Shown piece after piece: positions 1-8,904 of a stretch of DNA of 13,544 nt. Positions within the stretch are counted from its first letter, which is position 1; each line of letters starts with the position of its first letter. Position numbers and translations under genes: made by a program. The notes under the pieces were generated by a model, which ran no database searches, was not told the DNA's origin, and was given only the letters and a program-made list of their open reading frames with translations. Source of the stretch: Temnopleurus reevesii (Eukaryota > Echinodermata > Echinoidea > Temnopleuroida > Temnopleuridae); the NCBI GenBank assembly GCA_036244855.1, contig BQKZ01004104.1:49277-62820 (forward strand), read 5' to 3'.

Positions 1-35
1 ATTTAGAAGAGGCATAATTTTTTCACAATAATTAC

Positions 36-280
36 CAGCAAGTCTTGATATAATTTGCCTATTCATAGTTTCTACTGAGAAAGGATAAAATGTCATACCA
101 ATTGCATGTTTCAATTTGCTTGCTGAGACAACCCACTCGATATCAGCACGCGATGTTGCTTCACTCAGAGAAGATGAAGTTGAAGATGATGGCATTTTAA
201 CAACCGAGATGGAGCCATCGCGTGAGAGTACAAGCACAGAGCCTTGGGTCCCACTCGTGTCAGACTTCCAATCGTACAAC
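36..280 (-). CDS. Exon 2 of left paralog (L)
   Basis: The acceptor follows a T-rich tract (ttttttcacag, AG at 282-281) and the donor is G|GTAATT (GT at 35-34). The 245-nt exon is open in the frame set by exon 1. It encodes about 81 residues starting LYDWKSDTSGTQGSVLVL, with a serine-rich loop (PSSSTSSSLSEA) and ending RQIISRLAG across the next junction. It aligns without gaps to R exon 2 (11837-12081) at about 91% nucleotide identity, with 12 amino-acid differences. Frame, splice sites and phase are all kept, so this copy looks intact here. The GSVLVLSRDGSI segment looks like a beta-hairpin turn of a WD/propeller blade; the family is unknown. Later exons of L lie left of the window. Confidence 0.75.
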
Positions 281-603
281 CTGTGAAAAAAAAAACGATT
301 GATGAAAATTTATAAATACAATTCCTATACAATGTGTACAATTTAGTATGGATCTATCTTCTGGCAACAAATTCACACAACTTTAAAACCATTTAAAGAA
401 CTTTAAACTTGTGATATTTGCAAATCACCATCTGTCTTATATTTAACCATGACCAAAGATGATTTACATCTTCATCAATCAATCACAATTATTCATTATC
501 ATCATCATTATCATTATTGAATCATAATAAAATCATCATCCATTGGACATAAACCATTGATTAGTATCATCATCTCCCATATCATCACCACCATCATCAT
601 GAC

Positions 604-838
604 ATGATCATGACTAGTCTGCTAGAACAGACCCTTGGGTTTCGTTGTGCGCATACACAGAGAGTGATACAGGGTATGCACTGTGTGTCTCATTGTGTGT
701 CTGCATGCTCTCCCCAAGACTGAGGATAGAGCAATGCTGTATGTGTGTGATGTAGTCACACAATGCATACCCTGTATCATGCTCTGCGCACTCACACACC
801 GAAAGTCTCGGGTTTGTGCTTTCAAACTAGATCATGAC
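604..838. repeat. Degraded long hairpin / foldback element in L intron 1
   Basis: The left arm (about 604-690) and right arm (about 755-838) are imperfect inverted copies. The best-kept block is gatacagggtatgcactgtg (666-685) against its complement near 758-779. The outer ends read gatcatgactag and ctagatcatgac. The pairing continues with mismatches almost to the centre, so the 235-bp unit could form one long stem. No protein is encoded; it is probably an old MITE-like insertion. Confidence 0.6.
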
Positions 839-1109
839 CATCAATCATCAACATCGTTGTCGCAGTTATCGTTGTCGCCATCATCATCATAAATATGATA
901 TTTTATATTAAAATATTGGCAAATACCTAGAGTCGACCATAGTAATCTGAACTATCTTCCACATTATAAATCTAGAGGCCTATAGTTGTATAAATCACAT
1001 TTGTTTTTATTTCAAATTCCTTATCTATATCTATTAACTCATCCTGAATGTTAATAGTAACCCCCTAGCCTGGGAAAAAAGTGCTTTCACAGAAGCCTTG
1101 GAAGAATAA

Positions 1110-1256
1110 AGTCAAAATAATCATAATAATCATAATAATCATCATCAACACCATTGTCGTCGTCATCGTCATCATCATCAACCACCACCATCATTATCAT
1201 CATCATTATCATCATCATCATCATCCCAATCAAACGTTGTCATCATCATCATTCAT
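1110..1256. repeat. ATC/CAT trinucleotide microsatellite
   Basis: This is an interrupted tract of (ATC)n/(ATA)n units in L intron 1. It yields spurious Ile-, Ser- or His-rich open frames in every register. Similar shorter tracts recur in R intron 1 (12930-12970 and 13325-13350), so the repeat may predate the gene duplication. Confidence 0.85.
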
Positions 1257-1710
1257 CACGTCACATTAAATTAATGTTAAACATTTTGTTTGAGCTTGCC
1301 TTAATAAGGCCAAAGTTTGGATCACTTCATGATTAGATAATCGCTTGTAATACCACCATTCTCATGAAATAGTCCGGCCAACCATGGACTTGTGTTCATT
1401 AAGCTTTAGTCAACGGCCGGGGACCTGGCTTAATTCACTATTCATATTATATTATTCATGTCAGTTATTCTACTCCAGTTTAGGCTTATCATGCTTATTA
1501 AAGTTAGACTTTGTACACAAAAAAGATGTGTGAGGCAATAGAGACATTGCTTATTTCATCATTTTGGTCGTAATAAACACTTCTCTCTGCGAATCTTCTA
1601 CTACTGAAGGACTTCAACAAAAGGCAAATAACAAGCTCACCATTGACATTGAGTATCATTCCCCAGTAGGCCTACCCTCAAATTAGATGAATGGGACTAA
1701 ACAAACTTAC

Positions 1711-1892
1711 TTTTGAGCATCGGCAACATCATTCAGGAATAGCACATCATTCCGACTGTGAAAATTATCATCCCCTCTCCCACATAGAACTATTGATTCA
1801 TGAGAAATGGAAAAATGGAAATCGTCTATATAGCTGACATCAATATGTGTTTTAAGCCTTCGAACAGAGACAGAATGTCCGGATTGCTCCAT
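1711..1892 (-). CDS. First coding exon of left paralog (L), unknown propeller-like protein
   Basis: The ATG at 1892-1890 has an in-frame TGA two codons upstream (tga aag ATG) and a good initiation context (A at -3, G at +4), so it is the likely true start. The exon encodes about 60 residues beginning MEQSGHSVSVRRLKTH and ending near VADAQ. It stops at a strong donor (AAAA|GTAAGT, GT at 1710-1709) after two bases of a Lys codon. Exon 2 at 280 supplies the third base, so the splice phase fits exactly. No signal peptide or membrane segment is visible, which suggests a cytoplasmic or nuclear product. The family is not recognised. Short alternating hydrophobic stretches (YIDDFHFSI, ESIVLCG) would suit the first strands of a beta-propeller, but this is inference. 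The matching exon of the right copy would lie beyond the right edge. Confidence 0.72.
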
Positions 1893-2280
1893 CTTTCAGG
1901 CGCATTCAAGCATATCAAAATATGTCGCTAATAAACAATGTCAGGTGACCGAGTGCGACCGCTAGTCTCGACGTCACACCCTCTGTTCATTAAAAATCAG
2001 ACCTTATTTTATGTACCTAAGCATATAGACCTAGACTATATGCCTCTATGGTATGCATCAGATACAATCTGCATCGCCTAAATATTTCTAAATATCTATA
2101 CAATCGCCATGTTTGATGATAGGTTTGTTAGATTAACCTGAGTTCATTTCCGATGCCGAAGATCCTCCAAAGGTCTGAGCTAGCAGACTATGCACAATTA
2201 TGAAGATGCCCCCCTCCAGTAAAACTGGCAGAGGAATGAATAGATGAAAGTATTTGTTTCATACATTTTAAGAAAAAAAA
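1893..2280 (-). promoter_or_regulatory. Putative 5' region of left paralog, with a CRE-like site
   Basis: This is the stretch directly upstream of the L start codon. It is less repetitive than its surroundings and contains several CpGs. On the minus strand there is TGACGTCG at 1976-1969, one base away from the full cAMP-response element TGACGTCA, about 80 bp upstream of the ATG. No convincing TATA box or transcription start can be fixed. The role is inferred from position only. Confidence 0.25.
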
Positions 2281-2284
2281 TTGA

Positions 2285-2565
2285 CATAGTAATAGATGCA
2301 ATTTATATAGCGCACGTATCCACTCTGCTGAGTGCTCAAGGCGCTTTACATTATTATTACCCTGGCTTTAGCCCGGCAGCCATTCACGGCGCACGTTTGG
2401 CATTTCAAAGAATAAATATTCCTGCCAGGTACCCATTCATCTCACCTGGGTTGAGTGCAGCACAATGTGGATGAATTTCTTGCTGAAGGAAATTGACGCC
2501 ATGGGTAGGATTCGAACCTACGACCCTCTAGTTGAAAGGCGAGAGTCACGACCACTACATCTTTA
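2285..2565 (-). mobile_element. tRNA-derived SINE
   Basis: On the minus strand the element starts near 2565 with a tRNA-like head. A perfect box B (GGTTCGAATCC) lies at 2518-2508, followed by CTACCCATGGCG. The body includes caggtgagatgaatgggtac and gggctaaagccagggtaa, then agcgccttgagca, and it ends gcgctatataaat with an AT-rich tail near 2290. This arrangement, and a GCGCTATATAAAT-type 3' end, are familiar from SINEs widespread in marine invertebrates; that is recalled knowledge, not a search. The head is too diverged at its 5' side and lacks a 3' acceptor half, so it is not a functional tRNA gene. It lies in the 5' intergenic region of L. Confidence 0.75.
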
Positions 2566-2671
2566 ATGCAACTATACCTCATGCCTCAACAATCAGTATG
2601 ACTGTTTTTTTTTTTATACAAGCAGGTGATAAAAGTGAAGTAGGTATACAAATTTTTTTAATGAATGATAG

Positions 2672-2838
2672 CAATAACAATAATACAATATGGACTAGCC
2701 TTGAGGGAGACACAGCATTTATGGCCCTGAGTAGAATTGTATTGCCCGAGTCGAAGACGAGGGCAATACGACTCTACTCAGGGCCATAAATGTTGTGTCT
2801 CACGAAAGAGAAAGTCCATATTGTTATTATTAACCAAA
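2672..2838. repeat. Palindromic hairpin element
   Basis: The left arm (about 2672-2747) and right arm (about 2761-2838) are inverted copies around a short centre (gagtcgaagacga). Matching blocks include atttatggccctgagtag on the left against ctactcagggccataaat on the right, and gtattgccc against gggcaatac. The right arm overlaps the left terminal repeat of the next element (2818-3315), so the two may be parts of one composite. It is non-coding and MITE-like. Confidence 0.7.
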
Positions 2839-3315
2839 TCAGACATCTAGAGCGAACAAAAAATCCATGAAATGAAAGGGTAACTTTACCAGCATTTCTT
2901 GCTTGATGAAATTACTTTGAAGATTTTTCTACGCAATATATTCCTGTAGAATATTGGCTGCTTGTTTCGTTGCCTTCTTAATATTTTTAGCATTCATATC
3001 TTGCAAAATTCCATCGAATTCGTTGTGATCGAACGAAGCAAACTTAATTCTTCGAACTGGCCGCTTCCATGTTTGTTTACAATCTGATGTCCACGAAGCA
3101 CGTCGCGAGCTCAATGCACAAAAACTGCGCTCACGAGATCGCGGTCCGCGTATTTCGCATGTGAATTTATTGCCCGCTGTTTTTACACGCAAAATCCCAT
3201 AGACATTTGACAGCGGGCAATAAAGTAATTTATTGACCGCTCTGTCTTTTACGGGGCAATAAAGTGAAAAAATCACATGGCTCAGATGTCTGATACGGTT
3301 AATAATAAGCAATAT
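2818..3315. mobile_element. Terminal-inverted-repeat element, non-autonomous
   Basis: The ends are inverted copies of about 36 bp with a few mismatches. The left end, 2818-2853, contains ttattattaacc and tcagacatct. The right end, 3280-3315, contains agatgtctga and ggttaataataa. Internally, ttattgcccgctgt (3167-3180) pairs perfectly with 3210-3223. A 127-residue open frame on the minus strand spans the interior but shows no recognisable transposase motif and has the look of chance coding. It is probably a MITE-type or deleted DNA transposon. Confidence 0.55.
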
Positions 3316-3357
3316 GATGGTGAAGAAGAAGGAGAATAATAATAATAAAAATAATAA

Positions 3358-3401
<44 letters not shown>

Positions 3402-3735
3402 GGAGGAGGAGGAGGAGGAGGAGGAAAAGGAGGAGGAGGAGGAGGAAGAGGAAGATCAGCAGGAGGAGGCGAGGAGGAGGAAAGAACTTGATGAAGAAGA
3501 GGAAGAAGAAAAGGAGGAAGAATAGGAAGAAGAAGAGAAAAAGAGAAAGAGAAAGAGCAAGAAGGAGAAGAAGAAGCTGAAGAAGAAGAAGAAGAAGAAG
3601 AAGAAGAGAAGGAGGAGGAAGGATCCAAGATTAAGAAGAAGAAGGAGAAGAAGGAGAAGAAGAAGAAGAAGAAGAAGAAAGAAGAAAGAAGAAGAAGAAA
3701 GAAGAAGAAGAGGAGGAAGAAGGAGAAGAAGATGA
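3311..3735. repeat. Long purine-rich GA/GGA tract with (GAT)n start
   Basis: The tract begins with AAT and about 14 GAT units (to about 3400). It then runs some 330 bp with almost only A and G on the plus strand, interrupted by rare single T or C bases. The Met/Arg/Lys-rich and Ser/Pro/His-rich open frames across it are repeat artefacts. Such homopurine tracts can form triplex DNA and stall polymerases; that property is general knowledge, not shown here. Confidence 0.9.
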
Positions 3736-4805
3736 TCGTATGAATAATTACGATGTCAATTATATTTCAGTATCTCTGTTTCATCTGAGTGGAGACTGAA
3801 GATTGATTACTGGCATAAACCAGACATATCCGTATTTCACAAAAATATCTCTATTACACACACACATCCTCCCCAACTCTTCTTTCTTACACACACACAC
3901 ACATACACACACACATACCCTCTCTCTCTCTCTCTATCTCTGCATTCGCTCTAGTTCATGTTCTAAAAGTTTTATGAACTGTATAATCTGTGCTGTATAA
4001 ATTCCAAATAGGGAAAATCCGAAGGTATATATGTTTGTTTAGTGCCTCTAATTTTGTGTGACAGTTTGTGTGACAGGTGACAGTTTATTGTAATTAATTT
4101 GCTTGGAATCTGTGAACTATATAACACTGTTTGCAAAATTCTTTTCAGAAATATGCGTGATATAATTCTAAAAGTTTTATGAACTGTCTAATCACCCAAA
4201 CAGGCAAATTCTGATATGTAATTCCGTTACCAACATTTTTCATACATTTGGAGCCTTCCATGTGGACAATGTAACTGTTTCTTCCTTCCAATATGTTGGC
4301 ACTTACCATACTGTATACTCCATTTTAAAAGAAAAGTCTAATCAAAAATGTATTTTTTTTACCAGGGGCAGAAAAAATAGGCAAACAGAGCGTAGAGAGT
4401 TTGAAGAAAATCGGATAAATAATAAAAGAGTTAGAACTTAGGCATTTGTCATGAAAGTAAGAAAGCACTCAGCAAAAGCATTAATTTTGTTTACAATAAA
4501 AGTTTATTTAAAATCCTTCTGACCCAAATATCTCACAGAATTGCTAATTCAATATAAACTGGAGAGATCATTACATTCTAGTGAAAGATTAATGCTCACA
4601 GTACCCAAAACTGAAACAAAATCCTACGATGAGAGATCCTTTTCACATGCCGCATCTGTCTTGTGTAAATAGCCTGCCAAACTACCTCGCAAATATCACA
4701 CCATATAATATGAAAATTCTATAGAGGTGACCTAAAATCACATCTCTTTAAAACCCAATAACCCTATAGTGATAATCCCAGTTCCTCTGACATCTTTCTC
4801 ATTGT
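3736..4805. other. Intergenic, no gene seen; CA/CT microsatellites and a 22-bp direct repeat
   Basis: (CA)n and (CT)n tracts lie at about 3856-3945. A 22-bp exact direct repeat starting ttctaaaagttttatgaa occurs at 3961-3982 and 4166-4187, with looser similarity after it. The rest is AT-rich with frequent stops in all frames. I can support no gene here. Confidence 0.5.
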
Positions 4806-4886
4806 TATGTTCTGTTGAGCGCATAGGGACTTTCGTATATGATTGTGTTATGGGCTATATAAAATTGTTTCATTATCATCATGATG
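4797..4886 (+). mobile_element. SINE 3'-tail fragment
   Basis: The sequence gttgagcgcatagggac followed by gttatgggctatataaa and then cattatcatcat resembles the 3' end of the SINE at 2285-2565, which ends in gcgctatataaat before an AT-rich tail. It is in the opposite orientation and lacks the tRNA-like head. It is probably a 5'-truncated relative. Confidence 0.4.
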
Positions 4887-4889
4887 GTC

Positions 4890-5600
4890 ACTGTGCTCCA
4901 TGACTGACTGATTGTGAAATAAGTATACTGCAAAAAAAGTGTTTGGGCAGTAAGTAAACACAATGAACTGTTATGCAACGTTTTCATTGTTATGTTAGGC
5001 AAGCATTTCTCCCAACAAAAATTAATGAGAAAATAAACATTCGCCTAACCGTTGGGTGCATGGGTAGACCATAATGACCAACACCTTTTGCAGTGTACAT
5101 GTATCAAAGTTAAAACAAACATATTTCTTGAAACAATAATTGATTCATTCAAATCGAAAAATAAAAGCATAGGCAAGTAATCTTGCGTCAACTCCGGCCA
5201 ATGACAAACAAATTCAATTTTCCAACTTTCGATAAAAACTTATATGTAACAGATTGTCATATATACAAAACATTTTTGTTTCCAATGGACAAGTAAGTTT
5301 TGGAAGACATCCGAAGATGTGAGTATGGGTTTCTTTATCAATTTATGTGTTTCTAAACACAAATGAAAGACGATTGATAAAAGGGCAACATCATTATTTT
5401 TGCTGTTAGAACTTATCATTTAATTCATATGACAGTGATCCAACAATGTTCTCATTATCTTTGTACCCCATGTAAACCTTTTAATGTATGAATTAATTTA
5501 TGTAAAAAGATTATTTGGAACTTTGTAATTGATATTACCATATTTTGATTTGATTGGAATTAGGAATAAACTGAACTGAACTGAACTGAACTGAACACTG
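4890..5600 (+). mobile_element. Possible LINE 3' end with (CTGAA)n tail
   Basis: AATAAA at 5565-5570 is followed directly by five copies of CTGAA (5571-5595). Upstream lies AT-rich sequence with no long reading frame. Some non-LTR retrotransposons (CR1/L2-like groups) end in short tandem repeats rather than poly(A), so this could be the 3' end of a truncated copy. The upstream limit is not visible, and a plain microsatellite remains possible. No other feature is seen in this stretch. Confidence 0.35.
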
Positions 5601-6074
5601 TCCGCACAACTATTGGTTAAAATAAGTTCCATTGATGGTTGAATGGTGGAATTGAAAAATTAAACTATAAGTGGGACATATACTCTACACAACTATTGGT
5701 TGGAATATATACCCAACCAAAAATGATGCCATTTTCGAAGTAGAAAAAATGAAATAAAACGAAAAAAAACCACCACGACACCTTTTTCTGTAATATAAGT
5801 TTCTTATAAAGTTCCGTAATGGGCCGGCACTTTCACGAACATTATGATACCCAACACATACTTCCCAACACACACTTATAACAGCCGGATAAAAGCAGGA
5901 CATTTTTTTTTCAAGCAATATCAGACAATAGATCAGTACAAAAATTGGCAGGCCTTATCAAACTAGAAACCAGTGACTAAACATCGGATAAACTACACCT
6001 AAATATTGGATAATAAATACAATTTCCCTATCACCATGATCACTTTGAATGTGGCAGGCATTTCTATGTATGCC
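5601..6074. other. Intergenic, nothing convincing
   Basis: This AT-rich stretch shows only a 14-bp direct repeat (cacaactattggtt at 5605-5618 and 5688-5701). A 77-residue minus-strand open frame (5685-5918) shows no motif and is not supported as a gene. Confidence 0.4.
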
Positions 6075-6460
6075 TAAAGGCCCGGGCACACCAAAGACGG
6101 CACGGCATAACGACACGGTAATTACGCAATATCTTGGTCCTTATCAAAGAGCTTTATATTTACTACTATACAGAGTGAGTTAAAAAAATGTCCCCCAACT
6201 TTGTGCTGTCATGTTCAAGACATGAAATTATAATCCCGGATTTGATAGTATATCATGATAGAGTACTTTCCAAAGAACATTTTGGTACCATTTTTATTGA
6301 TATTTTTGCACGCATGACTGCACACGAGACAACTTTGCTGAAGGTATAAAATCTTACTTGCGCCAAGTGGCTGAGTGAAGATGAAAACAATTAAAATAAC
6401 TTGTGTCCCTTGGACAGACAGAAGCATGTTCAAACACACACGCACATGCACACACACAAA
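6075..6460 (+). mobile_element. CA-ended repeat, copy 1
   Basis: The repeat starts ggcccgggcacaccaaa (6078-6094). It continues through cagagtgagttaaaaaaatg and tcccccaactttg, then gcgccaagtggctgagtgaag, and ends in CA-rich sequence near 6430-6465. The same order is found, inverted, at 7470-7735. Compared with that copy it has about 150 bp extra after 6203, bounded by caactttg at both sides, and lacks about 60 bp near 6130. The internal segment beginning cagagtgagt and running into an A tract resembles mariner-type termini, but no transposase is present. Confidence 0.65.
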
Positions 6461-6508
6461 AACACATGCAGCAAATCACATAATACACACCTACTTAGAA
6501 ACATAAAC

Positions 6509-6539
<31 letters not shown>

Positions 6540-6646
6540 AGGTGCAAAAATCTAAGTGGTAAGAGCTTATCGACAATTTTACTACCCATTCAGTTTTCTT
6601 TTGTAACCAGAGAAAGTCTCACAAAAACCCGCTGACCATAGACACA

Positions 6647-6684
<38 letters not shown>

Positions 6685-6732
6685 CAAACAAACAAACATA
6701 TCCAAAACCACCCACGCACATACGCACACACG

Positions 6733-6763
<31 letters not shown>

Positions 6764-6785
6764 ACACATACATACACACTCGGAG
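6509..6785. repeat. (CA)n microsatellite cluster
   Basis: There are three main CA runs (6509-6540, 6641-6698 and about 6716-6780), broken by short unique segments. The alternating Cys-Val open frames on the minus strand come from this repeat and are not genes. Confidence 0.9.
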
Positions 6786-6879
6786 TAAACCACATACAAA
6801 AAACCCACAAACCGCACACAAAGACACCCTCATACGCGCACAATTCATACACAGAAATTAACAAAAAACATAATTTGGT

Positions 6880-7119
6880 GTTTCGTCGCAAAAGTCTCTG
6901 GCCAAAATTATTTCTTGTGGGGAAGTCTCCAGTATTGACCAATCCATCTGCAGACACATCAGATCGAGCTATGACAGGGTATCGAGGAAGAGGCTTATGA
7001 GCCTTGGGAAGATGGAGGGAATGCTCCATCCAACATGGATCCATCATGCACAACTGTGTATCGTCAGGAACAGGAGACAAGTGAAGGATTGAGCTTAGTC
7101 CAGTTGAGGACTGAGTGTT
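6880..7119 (-). CDS. Tentative exon of right paralog, or captured coding segment
   Basis: A non-repetitive open stretch with coding-like composition reads NTQSSTGLSSILHLSPVPDD, then through DPCWMEHSLHLPKAHKPL to TGDFPTRNNFGQRLLRR. A CAG acceptor at 7122-7120 would place it in phase 0, which matches the phase-0 end of the exon at 8905-9025. However, the acceptor lacks a pyrimidine tract, no good donor is visible, and the frame runs on into CA-repeat translation. The segment sits between two inverted copies of one repeat, so it could also be host DNA trapped between insertions. Product unknown. Confidence 0.35.
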
Positions 7120-7207
7120 CTGATAACACCCACCTCTGCATATTCACTTACACTGTACACACAGACTGACTGCACTGCACTCAATCACAGAGTCCTTACA
7201 TAACCCA

Positions 7208-7269
7208 CTAATATGTATACCCCTCTGATCGCGCCTGTGGAGGCGCGATCAGAGGGGTATACATATTAG
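7208..7269. repeat. Perfect 29-bp-arm hairpin
   Basis: The left arm 7208-7236 and right arm 7241-7269 are exact reverse complements around a 4-nt loop (gtgg). The arms begin ctaatatgtataccc and end gatcgcgcct. The first 15 bases also occur as a lone copy at 9520-9534. It is followed by a run of eight T on the plus strand. In an animal genome this is more likely a tiny palindromic element than a terminator. Confidence 0.8.
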
Positions 7270-7378
7270 AGGTTTTTTTTAACTGTTTGATCTTTAAAAA
7301 ATGTACATGAGCTTTAAGAGATATGCTCTTCATGCTCTTATTCACAGATGTTAGAGTGTAATGTTTTGCAAGTATGGC

Positions 7379-7390
7379 TGTGTGTGTATT

Positions 7391-7449
<59 letters not shown>

Positions 7450-7470
7450 TGGGTGTGGGTGTGCGAGTGT
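7379..7470. repeat. (TG)n microsatellite
   Basis: A run of more than 30 TG units grades into three GTGTGG-type units near 7440-7462. It is directly adjacent to the inner end of inverted repeat copy 2, just as CA repeats adjoin copy 1. Confidence 0.92.
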
Positions 7471-7735
7471 AAATGTTTGTTTGGGCTTGCCATTATCTGT
7501 CCAACGGCCGCACGACCAAAGGTTGTTTTTGTCTTCACCCAGCCACTTGGCGCAACTTCAAAGTTGGGGGACATTTTTTTTTTACTCACTCTGTATGAAG
7601 CTCTTTGGTCCTTATTAGCCAGCGCGCTCCTCCGCACACAGGATATTCAACAATTGACCAATCACATGGGAGACATCGCGTAAATACCGTGCCATGCTAC
7701 CGTGCCGTGTTTGGTGTGCCCGGGCCCTTAAAAAC
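7470..7735 (-). mobile_element. CA-ended repeat, copy 2 (inverted)
   Basis: Read on the minus strand, it begins gggcccgggcacaccaaa near 7735-7715. It has tttacgcgatgtctccc, then cagagtgagtaaaaaaaa, tcccccaactttg and gcgccaagtggctgggtg, and ends in a pure CA tract (the TG run above). It matches copy 1 block by block in opposite orientation. It lacks the 150-bp insert of copy 1. No coding capacity is seen. Confidence 0.65.
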
Positions 7736-7923
7736 TTAACCGCTTCATCCATAATAGGCAAACCCGTGTCCCGTAAGATAAAGGTTTGCGATTAATCGCT
7801 AATTTGAAAAAGTACTTCTGAGTAGTCTCTGGCCAGTCTATTGTAGAAAATACGTATGCAACGAATATACAGATCGGTCGTTTTCACTAGCGACTATATA
7901 AGTGGAAGGCATGACCATATCCA

Positions 7924-8072
7924 CACTGCAAAAACGCTGGTGTTAAATTTAACACCATAGGTCCACACCAGAAAAGTGTTAAAATAATATCATATATCAT
8001 ATATGATATAATTTTAACACTTTTCTGGTGTGGACCTATGGTGTTAAATTTAACACCAGCGTTTTTGCAGTG
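7924..8072. mobile_element. Near-perfect palindromic MITE
   Basis: The whole 149-bp unit is one inverted repeat. Two arms of 74 bp meet at a single central base (7998), and I find only one mismatch by eye (near the AT-rich centre). The ends read CACTGCAAAAACGCTGGTG and its complement CACCAGCGTTTTTGCAGTG. The arms contain a further nested palindrome (ggtgttaaatttaacacc). A dinucleotide CA flanks both sides, possibly a 2-bp target duplication. The near identity of the arms suggests recent insertion or arm homogenisation. It probably lies in an intron of the right paralog, or just past its 3' end. Confidence 0.88.
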
Positions 8073-8904
8073 CAAGTACCACCGATATGAAAGGCCTGGT
8101 TCTGTGGAGCGGAGCGTTCAGGATATATGCATGCATAAACCTAGTCCAGTTTAGAGCCCAATTATAGTTTTGGTAAAGATTAAGAAATGTGAATTTTGGG
8201 GATGTTTATCATGACATATAATTCTCATACACATTTTAGACCATAGCATTTTTTTTAACGAACAGATTCTTTTGAAAATTTGAATTTGACCATTAAATCA
8301 TATTTAGCGCCCTCTTTTGGTTATACCAATATTTTGCTCGTTATCGGGCATATACAAAGGTAATCCTCAGATTTGACAAAAGAATGATAAAAAGGTATAC
8401 AAATCAATAAAATTCTGAAAATTTCATCCTATTATTNGAACTACGGTAATTCTTACTCAATTTTCATTTTGATGTTTGTAATGATTTTTTATGAATATTT
8501 TTGTCCATCACATTTTGGGTTCGATCGTAATTTGTTACCACTGTCTCCACACGGCGCGTCTCATTTCAGGACTGCACAGCGTGCGTCTAACATCCCTAAT
8601 TTTATTGGTTAAAATTTGTTTAAACACTGTTAATAGACAGATTTTTGAGGGTTCATCCATATCAACCCGATGATCGGTACCCGCGTTTACCCTATTGATA
8701 TAACATTAAGCTACAGTTACAGTTGATCGGAACATGCCAATCAAAATTATTGTTTCATACACGTCTTGCTAGAAGTGGATGCATAAAATGCATGAATGAA
8801 AATGCGCATTATAATTTGCATCTTATTTAAGATTGATTTGCGGTCAATTGCAACTTTTGAACAACACCCCCTCAGAAAGGGGTGGAAATTTTTGCTCAAA
8901 TTAC
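8073..8904. other. Probable intron of right paralog; no gene seen
   Basis: This is AT-rich sequence with one ambiguous base (8437). A 60-residue plus-strand open frame (8491-8673) shows no recognisable motif. I could not place another R exon here with matching phase and good splice sites. Confidence 0.4.

Larger units (their letters stand above)
281..1710 (-). other. Intron 1 of left paralog
   Basis: This 1430-bp intron has GT at 1710-1709 and AG at 282-281. It carries a degraded hairpin element (604-838) and an ATC-type microsatellite (about 1110-1255). The part near 385-560 is recognisably homologous to R intron 1 near 12740-12935 (shared blocks such as tttacatcttcatcaa and accattgat). From 1270 to 1700 I see nothing but AT-rich sequence. 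Short histidine- or isoleucine-rich open frames here are products of the repeat. Confidence 0.65.

Noticed and set aside
2500..2565. Possible tRNA gene on the minus strand (perfect box B)
   Set aside because: The acceptor stem cannot be closed and the sequence continues straight into a SINE body, so it is a SINE head.
2929..3312. 127-residue minus-strand open frame as a transposase
   Set aside because: No DDE, zinc-finger or other transposase pattern is visible, and the frame is enclosed by the element's own inverted motifs.
3299..3628. Open frames rich in Met/Arg/Lys (plus) and Ser/Pro/His (minus)
   Set aside because: They are translations of the GAT and GGA repeat tract in every register and show no start, splice or protein-domain evidence.
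6582..7080. Minus-strand open frames with alternating Cys-Val
   Set aside because: Most of their length is (CA)n translation. Only the unique part, 6880-7119, was kept as a tentative exon.
7208..7277. Hairpin plus T run as a bacterial-type terminator
   Set aside because: The surroundings are eukaryotic with introns, and the hairpin arms recur as a repeat motif at 9520.
7338..7683. Cys-Val, Thr-His and related open frames on both strands
   Set aside because: They arise from the TG microsatellite and the adjoining mobile repeat.
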